Assembly (NCBI GenBank): GCA_002067405.1
Contig: MVRP01000226.1
Span: 1-6,302 of the forward strand
Source: Syntrophorhabdaceae bacterium PtaU1.Bin034
GTDB lineage: Bacteria; Desulfobacterota_G; Syntrophorhabdia; Syntrophorhabdales; WCHB1-27
DNA: 6,302 bases
Direction: 5' to 3'
The position numbers were made by a program, and so were the translations under genes. The notes below the pieces were generated by a model. The model saw only the letters and a program-made list of their open reading frames with translations. It did not search any database and had not been told where the DNA came from. This document shows positions 1 to 4,505 of the stretch, piece by piece (the first letter of the stretch is position 1; every line of letters begins with the position of its first letter).

Positions 1-90
1 ATCGGCGAATGTGGCAACCATCATGACGAGGAGGACCACCCCTGCAATCATGGACATGAGGTTGCACAAGAGTTTCACAAATCGTTGCAT
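1..90 (-). CDS. dctQ: TRAP transporter small permease (DctQ-type), N-terminal 30 codons, cut by window edge
   Basis: An ATG at 90-88 opens a reading frame that runs off the left edge without a stop. A very strong ribosome binding site, AAGGAGG, lies 6 bases upstream. The 30 visible residues begin MQRFVKLLCN and then form a hydrophobic stretch (about residues 11-28) rich in V, L, M and A. This is the expected first membrane helix of the small 4-helix TRAP subunit. Position is the second line of evidence: it follows the TRAP binding-protein gene on the same strand after a 118-base gap, where dctQ normally stands. In the family, DctQ is an inner-membrane partner of the large permease DctM. Only the first helix is visible, so the family call rests heavily on context; another small membrane protein is possible but less likely. 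Confidence 0.75.
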   Translation of the reverse strand, partial: MQRFVKLLCNLMSMIAGVVLLVMMVATFAD

Positions 91-152
91 GGGTTTCCTC
101 CTTCTGTCCCCCCAACTCCGATAGGTCAAAATCTGGTTGTACGTTCACGAAC

Positions 153-194
153 CGGCACACGGTCCCGGCAGAAATCTGCGCTGACCGTGTGCCG
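153..194 (-). promoter_or_regulatory. Intercistronic stem-loop between dctP and dctQ
   Basis: A perfect 12-bp inverted repeat, CGGCACACGGTC (153-164) and GACCGTGTGCCG (183-194), encloses an 18-base loop. The loop itself contains a second 5-bp repeat, GCAGA (168-172) and TCTGC (175-179). The structure begins 14 bases after the dctP stop codon. No run of T follows it in the direction of transcription, so it is not a canonical intrinsic terminator. Such a hairpin could protect the 3' end of the dctP message, or partly terminate transcription so that binding protein exceeds permease. That role is inference; the repeat itself is seen directly. Confidence 0.7.
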
Positions 195-208
195 TGGAAA
201 CAATTACG

Positions 209-1234
209 TTAAGGGTTGGATTTCAGGAAATCGAACGCAAATTTAAGAGACTCTTCACCGGGCAACCCCAGCTTTTTTGTACGGGCAACATAGGCGTCGA
301 GCAGAGGCTTTACCATTTTTCTGGTCTCCGCCACTTCTTCCTTGGATATGGTCGTAATCTTCATGCCCTTCGAAACTGCAAAGTCAACTGCTTCCTTGTC
401 GGTCTCGTCCCAGGTTTTCCCTACTTTATCGGCCCATTCTTCACTGACCTGTTCCATGACTCTCTGAACATCGGGAGGCAGGGAATTCCACTTATTCTTG
501 TTCATTACCACCGCGAGTGCCGAGACACTGCCGATTCCGTCGTTTACCTGCATTCCCTTGAGCAGATCGCCCCAGCGAAAGCTCTTCAAGCCCTCCCGGG
601 CCAGAAGCACACCTTCGGCAACTCCCCTCTGAAAGGCCTCGTACGCATCGCCTATTGGAACGGAAACAGGGACAGCCCCCATAGCAGCCGCTGTCTTGCT
701 GGTTTCTCCCGCAGCCCTTATCTTCTTGCCCTTGAGATCGTGTATCGAAGGCAGCGGTTTAACCGTCATGAAGAAATCGGGGCCCGAGCAAAAGAGGTAG
801 AGCACTTTCACATCATCAAACTCTTTCGGCTTGAACTTCTTGTACCACGCGTTGATCAGCTTTGTGGCTTGGGCCGAGCTTTTCAGCCCTATGGGAAGGT
901 GAACCAGTTCCGACATAGGGAACCTTCCTGCGGTCCACTGGGTGGCGGTCACGCTGATATCCGTGATGCCGCGCACCGCACCCTCGTAAGACTGATTCGC
1001 CGGGACGAGGGTTCCGCCGGGAAGATAATTGATTTTGACCTTTCCGTTAGTCTTTTTCTCCACCTCTTTGCACCACTGCTCTGAGAGTTTGGAGAGATTG
1101 TTCAAAGGCGGCCAGAAGTTTGCGTATTTGAGCCTGATGACCTTGTCCTCTGCTGCATAAAGCTGACCCGCCAAAATAAAAAAGACCGAAACGACCAAAA
1201 ACCACATGATACAGTTAAATCCACTCCTTCTCAT
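209..1234 (-). CDS. dctP: TRAP transporter periplasmic solute-binding protein (DctP family)
   Basis: This is the substrate-capturing periplasmic component of a tripartite ATP-independent transporter, which delivers an organic acid to the DctQ/DctM permease. From the ATG at 1234 the protein has 341 residues. It starts MRRSG, followed by a hydrophobic signal core and a likely signal-peptidase site near residue 27 (QLYA/AED). The mature part shows DctP features: an opening KYANFWPP strand segment, an LPGGTLVP turn, and the segment LKGKKIRAAGE, whose arginine (about R173) is at the position that binds substrate carboxylate in this family. A second arginine follows in GVLLAREG. An in-frame ATG at 1270 is possible, but the 1234 start is preferred. 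It has GGGGG 6 bases upstream, and it places the charged residues directly before the signal core. The gene follows tetR1 on the same strand and precedes dctQ. Ligand identity (dicarboxylate, aromatic or other acid) cannot be decided from sequence. Confidence 0.95.
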   Translation of the reverse strand: MRRSGFNCIMWFLVVSVFFILAGQLYAAEDKVIRLKYANFWPPLNNLSKLSEQWCKEVEKKTNGKVKINYLPGGTLVPANQSYEGAVRGITDISVTATQWTAGRFPMSELVHLPIGLKSSAQATKLINAWYKKFKPKEFDDVKVLYLFCSGPDFFMTVKPLPSIHDLKGKKIRAAGETSKTAAAMGAVPVSVPIGDAYEAFQRGVAEGVLLAREGLKSFRWGDLLKGMQVNDGIGSVSALAVVMNKNKWNSLPPDVQRVMEQVSEEWADKVGKTWDETDKEAVDFAVSKGMKITTISKEEVAETRKMVKPLLDAYVARTKKLGLPGEESLKFAFDFLKSNP

Positions 1235-1295
1235 AACTACCCCCTGTTTCTTGATTTGAGTCTCTCCCATGTACCTTTCAGTACCGGATACTGTT

Positions 1296-1314
1296 GCTAA
1301 TTAGCTCACCTCCT
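1296..1314 (-). other. Orphan perfect Shine-Dalgarno next to a 10-bp palindrome in the dctP leader
   Basis: Read on the minus strand, AGGAGGTGA (1314-1306) is a nine-base perfect complement of the 16S rRNA 3' end. It is followed directly by the perfect palindrome GCTAATTAGC (1305-1296). No ATG, GTG or TTG lies at a usable distance after it; the dctP start at 1234 is about 70 bases away, and the alternative at 1270 about 35. It may be a ribosome standby site, a relic of a lost start, or chance. Confidence 0.4.
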
Positions 1315-1331
1315 GCATCTGCCTCATTTGA

Positions 1332-1359
1332 GAACTGCGACTGCGTTGAATAGCAGTTC
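1332..1359 (-). repeat. Inverted repeat in the dctP leader
   Basis: Arms GAACTGC (1332-1338) and GCAGTTC (1353-1359) pair perfectly over 7 bp around a 14-base loop. They lie in the untranslated stretch between operator site A and dctP, so they would form a moderate hairpin in the leader RNA. The rest of the 311-base gap (1235-1545) holds operator A, the orphan Shine-Dalgarno and a weak hairpin after tetR1. No convincing small gene is seen in it. Confidence 0.3.
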
Positions 1360-1410
1360 CCGATCCACCCCCACATCCTGTCAGAAGACAAAGCATAGTG
1401 TGGAGGAGTA

Positions 1411-1426
1411 GACCGACCGCCCGGTC
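1411..1426. promoter_or_regulatory. TetR-type operator, site A (dctP operon)
   Basis: GACCGACCGCCCGGTC has 5-bp arms GACCG and CGGTC around a 6-bp centre. It is one of four near-identical dyads in the window and lies 176 bases upstream of the preferred dctP start. A TTGACA hexamer on the minus strand (1441-1436) ends 9 bases before the site. No good -10 box stands at 16-18 bases from it, because that position falls inside the operator, so the promoter itself is not securely placed. By arm sequence the site belongs with site C of tetR2. Confidence 0.7.
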
Positions 1427-1507
1427 GCATCCAAATGTCAAAACTATTTGCATTGCCGCAACAAACCGTCCTAATTCTGTTCAAGATTTGCCAAACAACG
1501 AACATCT

Positions 1508-1530
1508 GCCCGATCCTTGCCAATCAGGGC
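1508..1530 (-). terminator. Weak hairpin after tetR1
   Basis: Starting 15 bases after the tetR1 stop, the minus strand can pair GCCC-GAT with ATCGGGC, with one bulged base and an 8-base loop. The sequence that follows is only moderately T-rich, with no T run, so termination here is uncertain. Readthrough from tetR1 into dctP remains possible. Confidence 0.25.
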
Positions 1531-1545
1531 CTCTTGTCATGGCAC

Positions 1546-2148
1546 TCACTCCTGTACCCCCAAACCCCGCAACATGGTAGTGCGGTAAGCCCTGGCGTAT
1601 GCAACGGCATCGAACGAGTCTCCAAGAAGACACCACTGGAGATGCATACCAACAAAATTAGCAATAATAATATGGGCTTGAATGTTGATATCGAGGTCCT
1701 TCCTGACGACCCCTTCCTTCTGTCCCTGATCAATAAGTGAGGTGATAAAGTCATGAGCTCTCGTCTGGATGCCTTTCATCTTGCCTTCGGCGACGCTGCC
1801 GGTCCCTGCAATTTCCCCCAGCACCGTACTTGATACCAAAAGGAGTTCTTTTTTCTCACGGGCAAATTCAGTAATGAATCTATAGAACGCTTTAAACTTG
1901 GGGATGAACCCTCCCTGAGCGCTGTTTGCTGTATCAAAGGCCTGCTCCCACAACTCATAGAAAAATTTCTCGAGGATCTCCTCTAGGATCTGGTCTTTGC
2001 CGGTGAAATGCCAGTAGAGGGTCCCTTTGGCAACGCCGGCTGCATCTGTCAGTTCCTTCGTGGTGGTGCCCACGAACCCTTTCGTCAGGAAGAGCTTTAT
2101 GCTTGCATCTATGATTCTTTCTCTAACGTTTTCCTGCTTGTTGGCCAA
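1546..2148 (-). CDS. TetR/AcrR-family transcriptional regulator 1
   Basis: A 200-residue protein with an N-terminal TetR DNA-binding domain. The helix-turn-helix covers about residues 29-48 and ends in the recognition segment AGVAKGTLYWHF, followed by KDQILEEI. The remaining helical part (about 60-200) is the ligand-binding and dimerisation domain typical of regulators that respond to small organic ligands, often acyl-CoAs. The start is TTG: GAGG lies 8 bases upstream and an in-frame TAG stands just 6 bases before it, so no longer form exists and no ATG is nearby. Operator B lies in its own leader, which points to autorepression. By hand alignment it is about 56% identical to the regulator encoded at 2471-3076, with no gaps over 194 positions. 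The recognition helix is identical and the ligand domain is more diverged. It is transcribed toward the TRAP genes. The ligand is unknown. Confidence 0.95.
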   Translation of the reverse strand: MANKQENVRERIIDASIKLFLTKGFVGTTTKELTDAAGVAKGTLYWHFTGKDQILEEILEKFFYELWEQAFDTANSAQGGFIPKFKAFYRFITEFAREKKELLLVSSTVLGEIAGTGSVAEGKMKGIQTRAHDFITSLIDQGQKEGVVRKDLDINIQAHIIIANFVGMHLQWCLLGDSFDAVAYARAYRTTMLRGLGVQE

Positions 2149-2181
2149 CTTCTATTCCTCTTTTGCTTCTGGCCAGCACTC

Positions 2182-2199
2182 AGACTGACCACCCAGTCT
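2182..2199. promoter_or_regulatory. TetR-type operator, site B (tetR1)
   Basis: GACTGACCACCCAGTC (2183-2198) carries an extra A/T pair on the outside, giving 6-bp arms AGACTG and CAGTCT. It lies in the tetR1 leader, about 20 bases downstream of the proposed -10 box and about 34 bases before the TTG start, so a bound repressor would block early elongation or promoter clearance. Its arms match site D in front of the dehydrogenase operon rather than sites A and C. Confidence 0.7.
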
Positions 2200-2218
2200 A
2201 GTAATAACTTTTTCAAGC

Positions 2219-2245
2219 TTAGTAAACAAACATCCGACTTGTCAA
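2219..2245 (-). promoter_or_regulatory. Predicted sigma-70-type promoter of tetR1
   Basis: On the minus strand a perfect TTGACA (2245-2240) is followed after 15 bases by TACTAA (2224-2219). An alternative -10, TAAGCT (2221-2216), lies at 18 bases. The -35 is strong and the -10 is less certain. Expected transcription start is near 2212, just upstream of operator B. Confidence 0.5.
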
Positions 2246-2383
2246 GAAAAATCATGTCGCCCCGGCTGCTTTTTGGCAGAAATAAAACTATTTAATATTA
2301 CAACAGGTTTGTATGATATAGCCGAAATAGGGACACTCCCGCTTCGCACATGGAGGGAATGAAAGAGGAAGTAGAACTTTTTC
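2246..2383. other. Central part of the divergent intergenic region, nothing recognised
   Basis: This is the middle of the 322-base gap between the two regulators (2149-2470), lying between their -35 boxes. It includes an AT-rich stretch around 2280-2330. No RNA gene, terminator or supported coding sequence was seen. A short frame opening at 2350 has no ribosome binding site and runs through the tetR2 promoter. Confidence 0.4.
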
Positions 2384-2413
2384 TTGACAACCGATGTATG
2401 TCGGAGCTATAAG
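2384..2413 (+). promoter_or_regulatory. Predicted sigma-70-type promoter of tetR2
   Basis: A perfect TTGACA (2384-2389) is followed, after 18 bases, by TATAAG (2408-2413), a five-of-six match to the -10 consensus. Transcription would start near 2420, leaving a leader of about 50 bases that contains operator C. This is the clearest promoter in the window. Confidence 0.65.
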
Positions 2414-2432
2414 AAATCCTATGAACCTAACG

Positions 2433-2448
2433 GACCGGTCGGTCGGTC
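2433..2448. promoter_or_regulatory. TetR-type operator, site C (tetR2)
   Basis: Read on the minus strand the site is GACCGACCGACCGGTC. It lies 19 bases downstream of the tetR2 -10 box and 22 bases before the ATG. This is almost the same geometry as site B relative to tetR1, and it supports autoregulation. The GGTC repeat unit (three tandem copies on the plus strand, 2437-2448) means more than one register of binding is conceivable. Confidence 0.7.
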
Positions 2449-2470
2449 GTCTCATCGTGAAAGGCATGAA

Positions 2471-3076
2471 ATGAAAAATGACAACTCCGTAAGAGAGAGA
2501 ATAGTCGAAGCGGGTATAAAACTGTTTCTCGCAAACGGCTTTGCGGGAACCTCGGTGAAGCAGCTTGCCGAGGCGGCGGGAGTTGCCAAAGGAACACTCT
2601 ACTGGCACTTTAAGAGCAAGGACCAGATCCTGGAGGAGATATTCGACAGGTTCGCCACCGAGTTCTACGAACCTCTTTTCAAAAAGGTAGAGGAGTGCGA
2701 CGGGGACTTCCTGACGAAATTCAAGGTCTACTACAAGACCATTACCGAATCTGCCCTGGAAAAGAAAGAACTGGTAATGGTCTGCACCACGATCTCCGGG
2801 GAACTGGCAGGCACAAATACCGACGCTGAGAGAAAGATACGGGACATTCAGATGAAGTTTCACGATTTCAATAAACGACTCCTGGAGTATGGCAAGAAGG
2901 AAGGGACTATTCCGGCGGATTGTGATACCGATACCCAGGCCCATATCCTGCTGGGGAGCTTTGCGGGCATGCATCTCCAATGGTACCTTTTTGAACAGTC
3001 TTTTGACGCCGGGGCATACGCTCGGGCCTACCGGTGGAGCATATTGAGGGGTTTGGGTGTTAAGTCAGCAGAATAA
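2471..3076 (+). CDS. TetR/AcrR-family transcriptional regulator 2
   Basis: A 201-residue TetR-family regulator starting MKNDNSVRER. The helix-turn-helix covers about residues 28-47, again with AGVAKGTLYWHF and then KDQILEEI; the C-terminal ligand domain ends SFDAGAYARAYR..LRGLGV. The ATG at 2471 is chosen because GAAAGG lies 6 bases upstream and because a longer frame, opening with TTG at 2384, would start on the promoter's own -35 box and translate operator C. It is a clear paralogue of the regulator at 1546-2148 (about 56% identity by hand count). Conservation is densest in the DNA-binding half and in the last 35 residues, and weakest around residues 55-80 and 140-150. It stands upstream of the dehydrogenase-ligase operon on the same strand and very probably represses it, or the TRAP operon, or both. 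The ligand is probably a CoA thioester of the pathway (inference). Confidence 0.95.
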   Translation: MKNDNSVRERIVEAGIKLFLANGFAGTSVKQLAEAAGVAKGTLYWHFKSKDQILEEIFDRFATEFYEPLFKKVEECDGDFLTKFKVYYKTITESALEKKELVMVCTTISGELAGTNTDAERKIRDIQMKFHDFNKRLLEYGKKEGTIPADCDTDTQAHILLGSFAGMHLQWYLFEQSFDAGAYARAYRWSILRGLGVKSAE

Positions 3077-3105
3077 ACGGCAAGTCGGAGCAGACAGGCA
3101 CAAGC

Positions 3106-3180
3106 ATGGAAAAGACGAGTTCGTGGGAAGCAGGTAACGTTAAGGTGTGGCCAGAAAACGACTGGGAGGTCAGTCTATAA
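3106..3180 (+). other. Possible 24-codon frame resembling the N-terminus of an acyl-CoA ligase
   Basis: An ATG at 3106 opens a frame of 24 codons ending in TAA at 3178-3180. The peptide includes NVKVWPENDWEVSL, and KVWP recurs near the start of the acyl-CoA ligase encoded downstream (residues 7-10, YKVWPMWVP). The W-P-x-x-x-x-E pattern is common near the N-terminus of AMP-forming acyl-CoA ligases. No good ribosome binding site precedes it, and its last codons coincide with operator D and the -10 box. It may be a relic of a deleted ligase gene whose 5' end became promoter DNA, or coincidence. Confidence 0.2.
3160..3175. promoter_or_regulatory. TetR-type operator, site D (dehydrogenase-ligase operon)
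   Basis: On the plus strand the site is GACTGGGAGGTCAGTC; reversed it is GACTGACCTCCCAGTC, differing from site B at one base. It directly abuts the TATAAA box, so it fills the spacer between -35 and -10, the classical place for a TetR repressor to exclude RNA polymerase. This differs from sites B and C, which lie downstream of their promoters. Confidence 0.75.
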
Positions 3181-3181
3181 A
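3176..3181 (+). promoter_or_regulatory. Predicted -10 box of the dehydrogenase-ligase operon
   Basis: TATAAA lies immediately after operator D. No convincing -35 hexamer is found 16-18 bases upstream (the bases there are A-rich), so the promoter may be weak. A second possible -10, CATAAT (3225-3230), also lacks a good -35. If the first box is used, the leader is about 90 bases and begins with a small hairpin, TTGC-GGTC-GCAA (3197-3208). Confidence 0.45.
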
Positions 3182-3234
3182 GCTGTAACAGAAAATTTGC
3201 GGTCGCAAGGCGGGTCGAGCCAGACATAATTAGC

Positions 3235-3246
3235 GGAAACGTTTTC
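3235..3246. promoter_or_regulatory. Short palindrome GGAAACGTTTTC upstream of the dehydrogenase
   Basis: Twelve bases centred on AAACGTTT are symmetric except for one G-T position, 31 bases before the dehydrogenase start. It could be a binding site for a second regulator. Its sequence is unrelated to the four TetR-type dyads. It is short, so chance is a real possibility. Confidence 0.25.
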
Positions 3247-3277
3247 TAAGAATGGCATAAAGCAGGAGGAGGACGTC

Positions 3278-4435
3278 ATGGATTTCAGGCTTTCGGACAT
3301 TCAAGTGGACATAAAAAAAGCGGCGCGGGAATTTGCTGAGGGTGAGTTCACAAAAGTTGCGAAGGAATGTGATCGAAACGAGGCACCACCATTGGATCTT
3401 CTAAAAAAGTCACAGGGACTAGGCTTTATTGGTGTATTCGTCGACGAACAATACGGCGGAATGGGTCTTGGATTTCTGGAAACAGCGCTGGTCATGGAAG
3501 AATTCTGGCGGGTTGACCCGGGTATCGGCAGCCAAATCATGTGCCAGGCATTCGGGGCCGAGATGCTCCTTCTTTACGGAACAGAAGAGCAGAAGGAACG
3601 CTACCTGAAGATGGTTTGCCAGGGTAGCAAGATCGGTGCGGTTGCCGTGACGGAGCCGGATGCAGGAAGCGACGTACTCAACGTATCCACAAAAGCCGTC
3701 AAACAGGACGGTGGCTACCTGATCAATGGGTCGAAGATGTTTATATCGAATGGTGATATCGCCGATTTCTTCGTTACCCTTTGCCTTACGAACCCGGAAG
3801 CTGAGGCAAAAAATCATCGACACAGTGTCATCGTGGTCGATGGTGATAGGCCGGGCATCGAACGCAACAAGATACGGGGAAAACTCGGGATCAGGGCCCA
3901 TGATACGGCTGAGATCACCTTCAACAACGTGTGGGTCCCCGAGAAAAACCTGATAGGAGAGGAGGGCAAGGGCTTCGAATGCTTCATGGCGTTCTTTAAC
4001 CGGTCCCGTACCTACATTGCTGCACAAGGTGTAGGAGTTGCCCAGGGCGCACTGGAAATGGCACTGAAGCACGTAAAGAAACGGAAGGTTTTCGGAAAGC
4101 CGCTCGCCGCAAGCGAATTAGTCATGGTGAGACTGGCAGAGTTGGCAACATTGATAGAGGCTGCCCGGAACATGACATATAAGGCAGCATGGAAGATAGA
4201 CCAGGGAATGGCTGATCCTGCGTTGACCTCAATGGCCAAATGGTATGCGGGAGAAGTAGGGGTAAAAGTGGTTGACGCAGCCCTTCAACTCCACGGTGGC
4301 TATGGTTATATCGATGAATATGATATCAGCCGGTTCTATCGTGACGCAAAGATAGTAGAGATTTACGAAGGCGTGAAAGACATAGAGAAGCTCGTTATCG
4401 GGCGTCATTTGATCAAGGGGCAGGTGTCGTTCTAG
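3278..4435 (+). CDS. Acyl-CoA dehydrogenase (FAD-dependent)
   Basis: A full-length 385-residue member of the acyl-CoA dehydrogenase family, which introduces an alpha,beta double bond into an acyl-CoA and passes electrons to electron-transfer flavoprotein in the cytoplasm. Visible features in order: the N-terminal helical domain with EQYGGMGLG; the flavin/substrate signature AVTEPDAGSD (about residues 123-132) and NGSKMFISNG in the beta domain; KKRKVFGKPL in the C-terminal helical domain; QLHGGYGY; and the catalytic-base motif EIYEG with Glu364 at the usual position. The tail reads DIEKLVIGRHLIKG; the GR-x-I-x-G ending is somewhat like glutaryl-CoA dehydrogenases, but this is too weak to assign substrate. 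An excellent AGGAGGAGG site precedes the ATG. The ligase follows 70 bases later on the same strand, so the two are almost certainly co-transcribed. Substrate chain type is undetermined. Confidence 0.97.
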   Translation: MDFRLSDIQVDIKKAAREFAEGEFTKVAKECDRNEAPPLDLLKKSQGLGFIGVFVDEQYGGMGLGFLETALVMEEFWRVDPGIGSQIMCQAFGAEMLLLYGTEEQKERYLKMVCQGSKIGAVAVTEPDAGSDVLNVSTKAVKQDGGYLINGSKMFISNGDIADFFVTLCLTNPEAEAKNHRHSVIVVDGDRPGIERNKIRGKLGIRAHDTAEITFNNVWVPEKNLIGEEGKGFECFMAFFNRSRTYIAAQGVGVAQGALEMALKHVKKRKVFGKPLAASELVMVRLAELATLIEAARNMTYKAAWKIDQGMADPALTSMAKWYAGEVGVKVVDAALQLHGGYGYIDEYDISRFYRDAKIVEIYEGVKDIEKLVIGRHLIKGQVSF

Positions 4436-4505
4436 ACAACAGGCGTTTTTGCAGAGCAGCGGGGATAACAGGTAATTATTGAACGTCAGAGAGAAGGGGC
4501 AGGCG

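Noticed and set aside
194..1084. Long plus-strand open frame (296 codons) opposite dctP
   Set aside because: It lies entirely antisense to a clear TRAP binding protein, its peptide shows no recognisable family pattern, and no ribosome binding site precedes it.
1479..1495. Possible sigma-54 promoter (TTGGCAAATCTTGAAC, minus strand)
   Set aside because: The distance between the GG and the downstream element is two bases too short and the GC of the -12 box is missing.
1278..1523. Minus-strand open frame of 81 codons in the gap between tetR1 and dctP
   Set aside because: TTG start without a ribosome binding site, odd cysteine- and tryptophan-rich composition, and it would translate through operator A and the leader inverted repeat.
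2350..2412. A 20-codon frame starting ATG at 2350
   Set aside because: No ribosome binding site, and it covers the tetR2 promoter.
2384..2470. A 29-codon N-terminal extension of tetR2 from a TTG at 2384
   Set aside because: The TTG is part of the TTGACA -35 box, the extension would run through operator C, and the paralogue aligns from the ATG at 2471.
2288..2980. Minus-strand open frame (230 codons) opposite tetR2
   Set aside because: It is antisense to a well-supported TetR gene and overlaps that gene's promoter; the peptide is not recognisable as a protein family.
4479..4505. Nine-codon extension of the ligase from a TTG at 4479
   Set aside because: The ATG at 4506 has AAGGGG at ideal spacing and gives the usual N-terminus of the family; the TTG has no upstream site.
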